Shown: piece after piece, positions 8,532-16,731 of the stretch | Position numbering within the stretch: the first letter of the stretch is position 1 | How the letters are laid out: the number at the start of each line of letters is the position of its first letter | Source: Bacillota bacterium | GTDB taxonomy: Bacteria; Bacillota; Clostridia; Lachnospirales; Bianqueaceae | NCBI GenBank assembly: GCA_017620135.1 | Contig: JAFZQZ010000041.1 | Location: 1-43,234 of the forward strand | Direction: 5' to 3' | Length of the DNA: 43,234 nucleotides | The notes under the pieces: model-generated | Told to the model about the DNA's origin: nothing | Databases searched by the model: none | The model's input: only the letters and a program-made list of their open reading frames with translations | Program-made: the position numbers and the translations under genes

Positions 8532-9304
8532 CTCTGAAGTCCTCCTTCTTTGCCCTTTGCGTATTTCTGTTCCAGTACCAGCCTGGCTTCGTTTATTTTT
8601 TTCTCATCGGTCTGCCAGATCTCATACTCGCTTAAAAAACGAAGGCCCATGGACACACTCTTTTTCCGGTAAACCATCGGGCTTTCCATCACTTTTTTCC
8701 CGGACATGTGAAAGCTCTTTAGCGGAACAAACGCCAGAATGGATCGGATCGCATCCGCGCTGATGCCGGATCCTGCCATCAGATCGATCCTTCCATCCGC
8801 TGCTTCGTATAGTGTTCTAAGCAGTCCGATCCCGCTCACCGCGTCGTTCTCTCCACCGGAAGTGAGGATCGTATCAAATCCCAGCCGGATCGCGTCCTCA
8901 AGTGCCAGGATCGGATCCCTGCACATATCAAACGCCCGGTGAAGCGTAACGCTCATCGATCCTCGCTGCCGCATCATCGATCCCAGAAACTCATGATCCA
9001 GATCTCCGTCCGGCCTTAACGCACCGATCACGATACCGTCGGCCCCTGCCTCCCGGAACATTCTCGCTTCCTCAAGCAGGATGCTTTTCTCATGATCCGT
9101 ATAGCAAAAATCTCCGAATCTGGGCCTCAGAAGAACATGGATCCGGATTTTGACCGCTTTCCTGACAGCCTGAAACAAGGCCAGGGAAGGCGTCGTCCCG
9201 CCAATGATCTGATTGGAACAAAGCTCCAGACGGGTCGCTCCGCCGCTCGAAGCCGCCAATGCGGATTCCACACTGTCACAGCAGCACTCCAGAATATAGT
9301 TCAT
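8528..9304 (-). CDS. cutC: CutC-family TIM-barrel protein
   Basis: A 258-residue protein with the CutC start LECCCDSVESALAASSGGATR (shown in part) and the conserved ELCSNQIIGGTTPS. It also has HVLLRPRFGDFCYTD and TLHRAFDMCRDP. CutC folds as a TIM barrel. It was first linked to copper tolerance in E. coli, but its biochemical role is unsettled, so the symbol reflects family only. It is the first gene of the operon that runs through nnr, ung, alr and nadK, with its own promoter at 9339-9367. Confidence 0.9.
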   Translation of the reverse strand: MNYILECCCDSVESALAASSGGATRLELCSNQIIGGTTPSLALFQAVRKAVKIRIHVLLRPRFGDFCYTDHEKSILLEEARMFREAGADGIVIGALRPDGDLDHEFLGSMMRQRGSMSVTLHRAFDMCRDPILALEDAIRLGFDTILTSGGENDAVSGIGLLRTLYEAADGRIDLMAGSGISADAIRSILAFVPLKSFHMSGKKVMESPMVYRKKSVSMGLRFLSEYEIWQTDEKKINEARLVLEQKYAKGKEGGLQR

Positions 9305-9338
9305 GAGTTATCCCTTCTTTTCAGATACACTACAATAT

Positions 9339-9367
9339 ATTGTACGTGCTGGGCCTGGCAAAGTCAA
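9339..9367 (-). promoter_or_regulatory. Sigma-A promoter for the cutC-nadK operon
   Basis: Minus strand: -35 TTGACT (9362-9367), 17-base spacer, -10 TACAAT (9339-9344). The -10 box is part of a perfect 14-base palindrome, TACAATATATTGTA (9331-9344), which might serve as an operator. Seven genes downstream have gaps no larger than about 20 bases or overlap, so they form one likely transcript. Confidence 0.8.
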
Positions 9368-9375
9368 GCTTGCAC

Positions 9376-10548
9376 TTATGACTGCCTCATCCGGCGCAGT
9401 CTGGGAACGACCGTTCGGAAGATCCGGATCATTTCCTCCACCTCGGAAGAAGTGTTCTCCTGTCCCAGCGTGATCCGGACCGATTCTTTTGCCTCATTCA
9501 CCGTCAAACCAAGGGCCATCAGTACATGTGACGGCTGATCTGATCCTTCGTGACAGGCAGACCCTGCAGAAATCGCCAGTCCCTGCATATCCGCGAACTG
9601 GACCAGCGTTTCTCCCTCGACTCCTTCGAACCGGACATTGATATAGCCCGGGATCTGTGTGAGAGGGATCTCCTGCATATGTTCCGCTCCGTAGAGCGGA
9701 CCGTTGAAATGGATCCCCGGCACTTCACGGATCAGGCCGGTCACCAGTTCATTTTGAAGCAGCCGGATCTTCTGATCGGAAGCCATCATCTCTTCCACCG
9801 CCAGCCTGGCTGCCTCACCGAAACCGATGATCCCCGGGACATTTTCCGTTCCTGCGCGAAGAGAGCGCTCCTGCCTGCCTCCATACAAAGCAGGCAGCAG
9901 ACGGATGCCCCGCCGGTGATAAAGCGCACCGGTCCCCTTCGGTCCTCCGATCTTATGCGCACTCAGGCTCATCAGATCGACATGAAAAGAGGAAAGATCG
10001 ATCTTCGTCTTTCCAAGTCCCTGGACCGCATCGACATGGAACAAAACCCGTGCCTCACGGCAGATATTTCCCATCTCCTCCACAGGCATCAGGGATCCTG
10101 TTTCATTGTTGACAAGCTGACAGCTGACCAGAGCCGTATCATCTGTTATCAGTTCACACAGATCCTTCGGATCTGCTTTTCCGAAACGATCGACCGGCAG
10201 GATCGATACTTTGAATCCCTCCTGTTCCAAAGCAGCCGCCGCTTCCAGGACGGAAGCGTGTTCGATCGCGGAAACGATGATATGCCTTCCTTCTCCCATT
10301 GATCGCACGGACCCAAGCGCAACATTATTGGACTCTGTGCCGCCGCTCGTAAAGAGGATTTCTTCTTTACCCGCACCGATCGAATCCGCCAGTTTCCTTC
10401 TTGCCTTTTCGACCTCGATCGCCGCTTCCTGCCCTTCCGTATAAAGGCTGGAGGGATTCCCGTAGACTGAAGTAAAAAACGGCAACATCGCCTGCAGGAC
10501 TTCCTTTCTTACAGGTGTTGTTGCCGCATGATCCGCATAAATTCTCAT
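9376..10548 (-). CDS. Cysteine desulfurase (NifS/IscS family)
   Basis: A PLP enzyme that takes sulfur from cysteine for Fe-S clusters or tRNA thiolation. It has 390 residues, with the start YADHAATTPVRKEVLQAML, the FHVDAVQG strand, the PLP lysine in SLSAHKIGGPKG, and the catalytic cysteine in SAGSACHEGSDQPSHVL. This is the IscS-like class I form. Its start overlaps the metA stop (ATGA), so it is coupled to methionine synthesis. It might supply MnmA (also in this window) with sulfur, but that is inference; no IscU is adjacent. Confidence 0.93.
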   Translation of the reverse strand: MRIYADHAATTPVRKEVLQAMLPFFTSVYGNPSSLYTEGQEAAIEVEKARRKLADSIGAGKEEILFTSGGTESNNVALGSVRSMGEGRHIIVSAIEHASVLEAAAALEQEGFKVSILPVDRFGKADPKDLCELITDDTALVSCQLVNNETGSLMPVEEMGNICREARVLFHVDAVQGLGKTKIDLSSFHVDLMSLSAHKIGGPKGTGALYHRRGIRLLPALYGGRQERSLRAGTENVPGIIGFGEAARLAVEEMMASDQKIRLLQNELVTGLIREVPGIHFNGPLYGAEHMQEIPLTQIPGYINVRFEGVEGETLVQFADMQGLAISAGSACHEGSDQPSHVLMALGLTVNEAKESVRITLGQENTSSEVEEMIRIFRTVVPRLRRMRQS

Positions 10549-11453
10549 GAAAGATCATCCTTCTTGATATAATAGGTCAGCCAGTTCTCGAACAGCTTCT
10601 CCGAGTGGTCCCGCCAGATCGATACGGGTTCCTGTGACGGATCATCATCCGGAAAATAGTGTTCCGGCACATCGATCGGCAGTCCTTTGCCCAGATCTCT
10701 GAAATACTCAAAGCTCAGCGTATCCGCGTCATATTCGGAATGTCCGGTGACAAAGATTTCTCTATGCTCCTCGTCTACCATCAGATAAATGCCGGCTTTG
10801 GGGGATTCGGCGACGATCTTCAGCTGGGATACGCCCACCACATCCTGTTTGTCTGTAAACGTATGCCGGCTGTGAGGTGTAAAGAACGGATCTTTCATTC
10901 CTTCGGACAAAGGCGATCCATTGACCAGATGATGCTCGAAGATACCGAACTGTTTGGCCGGAAGAGGCTTCTTCGGGATCCCGTAAAAATGATACAGTGC
11001 AGCCTGAGCGCCCCAGCAGATATACATCGTCGAGATATGATCCTTCCGGCAACTGTCCATAATGCCGGTCAGTTCCTGCCAGTAATCGACATCCTCGAAC
11101 GCCATCATCTCGACCGGAGCGCCTGTGATGATCATCCCGTCGAACGGGAAATCCCTGACAGCGGAGAAAACGGTATAAAACCGTGACAGATGTTCCGGAT
11201 CCGTGTGCTTCGGGTGATAGGTCTCCGTCATAAGAAAAGTCACATGTACCAGTTCTTTGGACATAGCTAACCGGCGAAGGAGCTGCCTTTCGGTACGCTC
11301 CTTCACCGGCATAAGATTCAGTATGGCGATCTCGGTCACTTTCCGAGAACCTGCCATTTCTTCGGGAACGATCAGATCATATCTTCCTTCCTGTTCCCAT
11401 TCAGCCTTCAGTTCACTGACGGCCGGCAGTCCCTTGATTTGTACCAGAGGCAT
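10545..11453 (-). CDS. metA: Homoserine O-acetyltransferase (MetA family)
   Basis: Activates homoserine for methionine synthesis. The 302-residue protein has the catalytic cysteine in YICWGAQAALYH (Cys146), a GHSEYD histidine, and the glutamate that completes the triad in this class. The motif TGAPVE carries Glu115, matching the position (Glu111 in B. cereus) that selects acetyl-CoA over succinyl-CoA, so an acetyltransferase is predicted. The start ATG has AGGAGG at nine bases. It overlaps the end of the DUF4349 gene by 41 bases, unusually long but well supported by the family N-terminus. Confidence 0.92.
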   Translation of the reverse strand: MPLVQIKGLPAVSELKAEWEQEGRYDLIVPEEMAGSRKVTEIAILNLMPVKERTERQLLRRLAMSKELVHVTFLMTETYHPKHTDPEHLSRFYTVFSAVRDFPFDGMIITGAPVEMMAFEDVDYWQELTGIMDSCRKDHISTMYICWGAQAALYHFYGIPKKPLPAKQFGIFEHHLVNGSPLSEGMKDPFFTPHSRHTFTDKQDVVGVSQLKIVAESPKAGIYLMVDEEHREIFVTGHSEYDADTLSFEYFRDLGKGLPIDVPEHYFPDDDPSQEPVSIWRDHSEKLFENWLTYYIKKDDLS

Positions 11454-12480
11454 TCAAACTTTCCTCCTGCGGTGTGGGGATAGGCATCTGAGGCGGTCTT
11501 GGCATATTCATCTGCTGAGCCATCATCGCCTGACGCATCTGTTCCTTCTTTGCCTTGTCTTTCTTGATGGCTGCTTTGACCACTATGATCACTATAACAA
11601 CGATCACAATAAAAATCAACCATCCAATGAAATGTCTGGCAACAGAGATCAACAGATTCTGGCATCCGGTAACGAAGTTATTGATCCCACGGTTGAATGC
11701 CTGGGACAATTCCTGACCGAATCCGATCGGCGGCTCTTCCGTTCCGGAAAGGCGGCTTACCTCACGGACTTCGATATTGATCGTGGAAAAGCTTACCAGC
11801 GAATCATACCGGCGGAGCGTTCCTGAATAGTAGTCGATCTCATACTGTGTATCGGAGATCGCGTTCTGGATGGTGATGATATCCTCCATCGTTTCGGCTT
11901 TCTTCATGAGCTCCTGGAGGGTTTCCATCTTCGCCTGTGCCGAAGCAAGTCTGTTTTCGGTATCGTAGTAGCTCTCGCTGACATTCTGTACATTCTCGTT
12001 GAAGGAACGAATGTTGCCAAGCTCGCCGGCGGTATCACAGAAATAGCGGTACTGGCCGGAAGGAACGCGAAGGGTATAATAGATGTAGCGGTAGCTGCCG
12101 TAATTCGAAAGATTGCTGTTTTCGATATATCCGCCCGCTTTATCCACACGGTTTTTGATCGCGGAGACCGTATTGTCGAATTCTGTCGTTTCCAGTTCCA
12201 TATAGGCGGTATAGATCAGTTTCGCGTTCATCAGCGCCTGGTTCTGTTCGACGTCGGTATCCGTTATCTGGTTCGATTCTTCTGACTTATACTCTTCCGC
12301 GTTGGCATATTCATATTCTTCGTAAGCAGCTTCCGTCGTCTGATAGGAGGCGGAATAGCTGGCATCCGCATCTTCTCTGTACGCGCTTCCGGAAGAAGAC
12401 TTTCCGGAGCAGCCGCTCATCATCAGGATCATGCACGCGCTCATGCAGATCGAGAGTATGATAATGGTTACTTTTTTCAT
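11413..12480 (-). CDS. DUF4349 lipoprotein with C-terminal membrane helix
   Basis: A 355-residue surface protein. It has a lipoprotein signal peptide with lipobox MSGC at about residues 21-24. A Ser/Tyr/Glu-rich linker follows. The DUF4349 domain lies about at 85-265: AKLIYTAYMELETTEFD, then IKNRVDKAGGYIENSN, with a predicted coiled coil around TENRLASAQAKMETLQELMKK shown in part. A hydrophobic helix (HFIGWLIFIVIVVIVIIVV) and a short charged, Met/Pro-rich tail end it. The function of DUF4349 is not known; it is often associated with the cell envelope. It is the first gene before metA. Confidence 0.85.
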   Translation of the reverse strand: MKKVTIIILSICMSACMILMMSGCSGKSSSGSAYREDADASYSASYQTTEAAYEEYEYANAEEYKSEESNQITDTDVEQNQALMNAKLIYTAYMELETTEFDNTVSAIKNRVDKAGGYIENSNLSNYGSYRYIYYTLRVPSGQYRYFCDTAGELGNIRSFNENVQNVSESYYDTENRLASAQAKMETLQELMKKAETMEDIITIQNAISDTQYEIDYYSGTLRRYDSLVSFSTINIEVREVSRLSGTEEPPIGFGQELSQAFNRGINNFVTGCQNLLISVARHFIGWLIFIVIVVIVIIVVKAAIKKDKAKKEQMRQAMMAQQMNMPRPPQMPIPTPQEESLNASGTNQGTAGRQ

Positions 12481-12563
12481 GGTGTGAGATCCTCCTGATG
12501 GATTGATTATCTTTTGTCTGACATCCTATAGACGAAAAATCCGCCATGCTGGTTTCAGAAAAT

Positions 12564-12592
12564 ACAATAACATGCGAAAAAATCTTTGTCAA
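12564..12592 (-). promoter_or_regulatory. Sigma-A promoter for DUF4349-metA-cysteine desulfurase
   Basis: Minus strand: -35 TTGACA (12587-12592), 17-base spacer, -10 TATTGT (12564-12569). The -35 box overlaps the last codons of the alpha-glucosidase gene. Confidence 0.72.
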
Positions 12593-14283
12593 TCCTTCTC
12601 GGATCTCTCCTCCAGTACCAGTGCCTGATAAGGCCAGAGCGTGATCTTCTGCTCTTTCCTGTCCAGATCCTGATAATTGTTCAAAAGGACTTTCGCGTCA
12701 GAAAGCCAGACCGGCAGGTGATAGACCGTATTCTTCTTACTGAAATTACCGACTACGAACAGTCTCTTTCCCCGATACTGCCGGCTGTAGGCAATGATCC
12801 TGGGATGGATATGATCATATTCGGAAGTTTCTCCGTAAACGGCTGTCTCATTCGTCTTCTTGAGTTCGATCAGTTTTTGATAGAAATGATAGATCGATTT
12901 TGCAGATGCAAGATCTTTCTTCACATTGATCCCGGGATAGTCGGGATTGACGCACTGCCACGGAATGTGGCCCGTATTGAAACCGGCGTTCACCGAGTCG
13001 TCCCACTGCATGGGAACTCTCGAGTGATCCCTGGCACCGTACTTGATGATCATGAGTGCCAGTGCCTTCGGCATTCCATACTTATGAAGCAGATCATAGA
13101 CAAAATGCGATACCGGATCTTTCATTTCATCGATGCTTCTGAAATCGCAGTTGGTCATGCCGATCTCCTGACCCATATAAATGAACGGTGTGCCAAAGCC
13201 CATAAAGGTGATCGTCGCGAGCATGGTCGCCGCTTCATAACGGTAATGCTTCGTATCGATGGAAAAACGGTTCACAGATCGTGGATTGTCATGGTTTTCC
13301 AGTACCAGCGTATTCCATCCGGAAGCATAATAGGAGCGCTGGGGATTGAACAGTCCTTTCTTGAACTGAAGCAGGTCAAAAGGCTTTTTGAAGAACTTCA
13401 GTCCGCCGATATTATCTGCCTCCAGATGTTCAAAATGAAAGATCGTATCCAGTTCGTGATTCGACTCTTTCACATAGGCATGCGCCTGTTTTTCCGACGG
13501 ACGGAACGACTCCCCTACCGTAAAACTGTCAAATCTGGACAGCGCTTCCTGATTGATCTGTTTCAGGAACTCATGCATCCTCGGACCGTCCACGAAGAAT
13601 TTCGCGCCTTTATGAACGCCGTCCGGAGAAAGATCGTCCCGCAGAGGATATACCTTGGAGAAAAGATTGAACACATCAAACCGGAATCCATCGACGCCCT
13701 TCTCCAGCCAGAAATTCAGTATATCCACGATCTCCTGCCGGACTTTCGGGTTTTCCCAGTTCAGATCCGCCTGCTCCCTGCAGAACAGATGAAGGTAGAA
13801 ATCATCAGTCTCGCCGATCCTCTCCCACGCGCTTCCCGTAAAGGTAGAAAGCCAGTTGGTAGGCGGCAGCAGTTTCCCGTTCTTTTCTTTTCCTTTCCGG
13901 ATAATATAGTAATCTCTGTAGGGTGAATCCGGTGAGGACACAGCCTGCTTGAACCATTCATGTTCGGTGGAGGTATGGTTGATGACCATATCCATGATCA
14001 CCTTCAGATCCCGTTTATGGCATTCATCGACCAGACGGTCAAAATCTTCCATGCTTCCGAACTTCTCATCGATCGCCCGGTAGTCGCTGATATCATAGCC
14101 GTAATCATAATCCGGCGACTGATACAGCGGAGAAAACCATATCGCCGTGACGCCCAGGTTTTTGATATAATCCAGCTTTGAGATGATCCCTTCGATATCG
14201 CCCCAGCCATCGTTGTTGGCATCCATAAAACTGAATGGATAGATCTGATAAACGACAGCATTCTTATACCATTTCGTCTGCAT
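12589..14283 (-). CDS. GH13 alpha-glucosidase (oligo-1,6-glucosidase type)
   Basis: Hydrolyses short alpha-glucosides such as isomaltose or similar; exact substrate is unknown. The 564-residue protein has the GH13 (beta/alpha)8 barrel starting KWYKNAVVYQIYPFSF. Conserved regions are DMVINHTS, GFRFDVFN with the nucleophile Asp, TVGES with the acid/base Glu, and LENHDNPR with the third carboxylate. No signal peptide is present, so it is cytoplasmic. The ATG at 14283 is chosen because GGAGG is six bases upstream; in-frame codons as far as 14364 lie inside the yolD-like gene. It has its own promoter. Confidence 0.92.
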   Translation of the reverse strand: MQTKWYKNAVVYQIYPFSFMDANNDGWGDIEGIISKLDYIKNLGVTAIWFSPLYQSPDYDYGYDISDYRAIDEKFGSMEDFDRLVDECHKRDLKVIMDMVINHTSTEHEWFKQAVSSPDSPYRDYYIIRKGKEKNGKLLPPTNWLSTFTGSAWERIGETDDFYLHLFCREQADLNWENPKVRQEIVDILNFWLEKGVDGFRFDVFNLFSKVYPLRDDLSPDGVHKGAKFFVDGPRMHEFLKQINQEALSRFDSFTVGESFRPSEKQAHAYVKESNHELDTIFHFEHLEADNIGGLKFFKKPFDLLQFKKGLFNPQRSYYASGWNTLVLENHDNPRSVNRFSIDTKHYRYEAATMLATITFMGFGTPFIYMGQEIGMTNCDFRSIDEMKDPVSHFVYDLLHKYGMPKALALMIIKYGARDHSRVPMQWDDSVNAGFNTGHIPWQCVNPDYPGINVKKDLASAKSIYHFYQKLIELKKTNETAVYGETSEYDHIHPRIIAYSRQYRGKRLFVVGNFSKKNTVYHLPVWLSDAKVLLNNYQDLDRKEQKITLWPYQALVLEERSEKD

Positions 14284-14566
14284 TTTCATCCTCCCATTCC
14301 TGCGTTTTGTCCTCATTATACTCCCACTCAGACGAAATGCAACCATTTTCATACAGACGTTCATTTTCGGCGGCAGCGGCGCTTACCGCGTCATCGAATC
14401 CTTTAAGGGCGTCGAACGGAGCGAAGATCTTCGCTCTCTTTCCCACATCCATCTGCGGATGACGGATGCTGAAACTGTCAAAGCGGTCGTGCTTTGGCTT
14501 TCCTTTCATGGCCACTTCTCTGTACCGGAAGAGTGCCGGCATTTCCATAAGACCGATCCTTTTCAT
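14264..14566 (-). CDS. YolD-like protein paired with the Y-family polymerase
   Basis: A 100-residue protein with the YolD-type segment GKRAKIFAPFDALKGFDDAV (about 42-61), followed by an acidic tail. Small proteins with this motif are regularly encoded directly after umuC-like genes in Bacillota. Their role in polymerase function is not well defined. The start overlaps the polymerase stop (4 bases), so the two are translationally coupled. It lacks the beta-rich C-terminal half seen in longer YolD-like proteins, such as the fragment at the right edge of this window. Confidence 0.75.
   Translation of the reverse strand: MKRIGLMEMPALFRYREVAMKGKPKHDRFDSFSIRHPQMDVGKRAKIFAPFDALKGFDDAVSAAAAENERLYENGCISSEWEYNEDKTQEWEDENADEMV
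14315..14342 (-). promoter_or_regulatory. Promoter for the alpha-glucosidase gene inside the yolD-like gene
   Basis: Minus strand: -35 TTGCAT (14337-14342), 16-base spacer, -10 TATAAT (14315-14320). It lies within the 3' end of the upstream gene and gives a leader of about 25 bases. This lets the sugar gene be expressed apart from the SOS operon. Confidence 0.6.
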
Positions 14567-15960
14567 GCTTTATGGCCTCCGATCTGCTGATTCCTTTCCA
14601 GCGTTGTCGCGCCTTCCAGCATATTGATCCCTTTGAAAACGGCATTGGCCCCGTATCTTTGCCTCATGTCCAGCATGGCTTTCTGAAGGCGTCTGTCTTT
14701 TTCTTCATTCTCGGCATCCTGAAAAATATCCATCTGAAGGAATGACTCATCCAGGACAGTTTCCGCGGCACATACGCCCATCCTTCTGTACAGAAGCCGA
14801 TGATCCGTCCGTTCATCAAACTGCCTGACCAGTGCTTCTGTCACCGTGGTGACATTGCTCGTCGGAGACAAAAACCGTACCGTACCGCCTGAATGCAGCG
14901 GATGGATCCGTCCGTAGAAATCCAGGGCCAGCTCGCCTCTGTATTCCGGGCAAGCTTCCAGACTGGTCGAATCATAGGAAAGCCACCATGTAAAGCTCCG
15001 GCTGATCAGCTTTTGGGCGAACATATCACTGCAGAGCACTTCGATCATTTCCCTGAAAACAAGGACCGCTTCTTCATAGTGGTATGGACGGGGCAATACC
15101 TGTCCGTTGCTGAGCGAACTGCCTGACGGTTTGTAATTCTTGATATCGCGCATCGTGACCGGTTCGATCCCCCACGCGTGATCGATCAGGATCTCTCCAT
15201 CGATCCCGAAGGTTTTGTAAAAGAATTCTTCATCCCACTGTGATCGTTCGGCGATATCTCCCATAGTCAGCATCCCGGCCTGCAGAAGCCGTCTCGCCTT
15301 TCCCCGTCCGATCTGCCAGAAATCCGTCAGCGGCTGATGATCCCAGAGCAGAAATTTATAGGAATCTTCATTCAGTTCCGCGATACGTACACCGTCCTTA
15401 TCGGCCGGCTGCTTCTTGGCAACGATATCCATCGCTATTTTGGCTAAGTAAAGATTCGTCCCGATCCCGACCGTCGCTGTGATCCCTGTTGTCTTCAGGA
15501 CATCCCGGATCATGGTCATCGCCATGAAGCGGGCCGGGTGAACGCCCTCTTCCTCTGCCTTCTGTTCATAGAAATGCAGATACCGGCTGCAGTCGATAAA
15601 GCATTCATCGATCGAATACACATGAATATCCTCTGCTGAGACGTAACGCAGATAAATGCCATAGATCTGTGCCGAGACCCGCTCATATTCCGCCATCCGC
15701 GGAGTCGCGATAAGATAGTCTACTTTACAGTGATGCGCTGTTTCATAAAGGCGGATCGCCTGTTTCGCTTCAAACAGTCTGGGGCGTGAAGGCACTCCCA
15801 GGGCCTTGAGCGACGGAGATACTGCCAGACAGATCGTCTGATCCGTCCTTGACTCATCCGCCACCAGAAGATTGGTCTTCAGAGGATCGAGCCCGCGCGC
15901 TACGCACTCGACGGAAGCGTAATAGGATTTCAGATCGATACAGATATAAGCCTGTTCCAT
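14563..15960 (-). CDS. Y-family translesion DNA polymerase (UmuC/DinB-like)
   Basis: Copies past damaged bases as part of the SOS response. The 465-residue protein has metal-binding Asp9 (ICIDLKSYYASVE) and the catalytic pair in YSIDECFID (Asp118, Glu119). A helix-hairpin-helix around 'DFWQIGRGKARRLLQAG' and a little-finger domain follow. It is the Gram-positive UmuC type found on chromosomes and mobile elements. It begins three bases after the lexA stop, so induction with lexA is expected. Lacking a separate UmuD gene, it may work on its own. Confidence 0.92.
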   Translation of the reverse strand: MEQAYICIDLKSYYASVECVARGLDPLKTNLLVADESRTDQTICLAVSPSLKALGVPSRPRLFEAKQAIRLYETAHHCKVDYLIATPRMAEYERVSAQIYGIYLRYVSAEDIHVYSIDECFIDCSRYLHFYEQKAEEEGVHPARFMAMTMIRDVLKTTGITATVGIGTNLYLAKIAMDIVAKKQPADKDGVRIAELNEDSYKFLLWDHQPLTDFWQIGRGKARRLLQAGMLTMGDIAERSQWDEEFFYKTFGIDGEILIDHAWGIEPVTMRDIKNYKPSGSSLSNGQVLPRPYHYEEAVLVFREMIEVLCSDMFAQKLISRSFTWWLSYDSTSLEACPEYRGELALDFYGRIHPLHSGGTVRFLSPTSNVTTVTEALVRQFDERTDHRLLYRRMGVCAAETVLDESFLQMDIFQDAENEEKDRRLQKAMLDMRQRYGANAVFKGINMLEGATTLERNQQIGGHKA

Positions 15961-15963
15961 TTT

Positions 15964-16584
15964 CTATCCCAGTCCTTTGATGACAGACTTAGCGACTCCC
16001 TGCAGCGAAAGCCTGTCCACAAGGATCCTCTTCCCCGGATAGACCTTTTCATTCGCGTATTCCAGAACGTTTTTCCCGCTCTTCTCATCGCTGCCGGCAT
16101 AGCGCTTGAGGGTGTTTTCTCCATTCTCGTCCAGCGCTACGATAATATCGCCCGGTTTACATTCGGTCTGTTTGCGGATCAGGATCAGATCCCCGTCGGC
16201 GATCCCGGCGTCTTCCATCGAATCGCCTGTCGCCCGAAGGAGATAAAACTCTCCCTGTCCGAAGATGACCTCGGGAAGGCTGACATACAGTTCCACCTCT
16301 TCCTCCTGGTTTTCAGGGTCTCCACAGCGAATGGAACCCACCAGCGGAGCTGAAAAATACCCGAGCGTCGTCTTGTTGATCTTGGGAAGGTCCATGACCT
16401 TTCCGTCTTTATAGGTCAGTATCCCTTTCCTGTCCATCTCCACCAGGTACTGATAGATACAGGCAGCCGAGCGGCCTACGGTGGCTCCGATCTCTCGGGT
16501 CGTCGGTGCGTGATGATGATCCCGGAAATACTCGCCGATATACCGGCTGATCTGTTCCATCAGTTCAGGGTTTTTGCTTCGCAT
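15964..16584 (-). CDS. lexA: LexA-family SOS repressor with a Cys-Gly cleavage site
   Basis: A 206-residue protein with an N-terminal winged helix (about 1-65: TTREIGATVGRSAACIYQYL) and a C-terminal S24 peptidase domain. The serine/lysine dyad is Ser122 (ATGDSMEDAG) and Lys160 (GENTLKRY). The expected self-cleavage position, 35 residues before Ser122, reads SIRCGDP: Cys87-Gly88 rather than the usual Ala-Gly of LexA. Cys-Gly is the site seen in UmuD. The neighbour umuC-like gene and a palindromic operator at its own start support a LexA role. AAGGAG precedes the ATG. Confidence 0.88.
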   Translation of the reverse strand: MRSKNPELMEQISRYIGEYFRDHHHAPTTREIGATVGRSAACIYQYLVEMDRKGILTYKDGKVMDLPKINKTTLGYFSAPLVGSIRCGDPENQEEEVELYVSLPEVIFGQGEFYLLRATGDSMEDAGIADGDLILIRKQTECKPGDIIVALDENGENTLKRYAGSDEKSGKNVLEYANEKVYPGKRILVDRLSLQGVAKSVIKGLG

Positions 16585-16609
16585 CGTTGCTCCTTTTCGC
16601 GCTCTAACG

Positions 16610-16624
16610 TAAACATCTTGTTTA
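16610..16624. promoter_or_regulatory. Predicted LexA operator
   Basis: Perfect palindrome TAAACATCTTGTTTA with 6-base arms and a 3-base centre, placed over the expected transcription start of lexA. It differs from the B. subtilis CGAAC-N4-GTTCG box, consistent with a diverged winged helix. Assignment is by position and symmetry only. Confidence 0.6.
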
Positions 16625-16632
16625 TGATAGAT

Positions 16633-16661
16633 ATTATAACCTCTTTTTTCCCGAAAAGCAA
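16633..16661 (-). promoter_or_regulatory. Sigma-A promoter for lexA-umuC-yolD
   Basis: Minus strand: -35 TTGCTT (16656-16661), 17-base spacer, -10 TATAAT (16633-16638). The start point falls next to the palindrome at 16610-16624. Confidence 0.75.
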
Positions 16662-16687
16662 TACTCCATCCGTTGCAGTGGATAATG

Positions 16688-16714
16688 AAAAACCTCCCGG
16701 TGATTGCCGGGAGG
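16688..16714 (-). terminator. Intrinsic terminator after the HD-hydrolase gene
   Basis: Minus strand: CCTCCCGG, loop CAATCA, CCGGGAGG, then TTTTT. A perfect 8-base GC-rich stem plus U-tract, 18 bases after the stop codon. It ends the SDR-ManD-HD operon before the lexA promoter. Confidence 0.9.
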
Positions 16715-16731
16715 CGTGATCTCTTGCGTGT

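Noticed and set aside
12586..13926. 446-codon plus-strand frame opposite the alpha-glucosidase gene
   Set aside because: Long only because of codon bias in the GH13 gene; no domain or ribosome site is seen.
14264..14283. Alpha-glucosidase as a member of the SOS operon
   Set aside because: The genes overlap by 20 bases, but a separate TTGCAT-16-TATAAT promoter lies just upstream, so independent expression is more likely.
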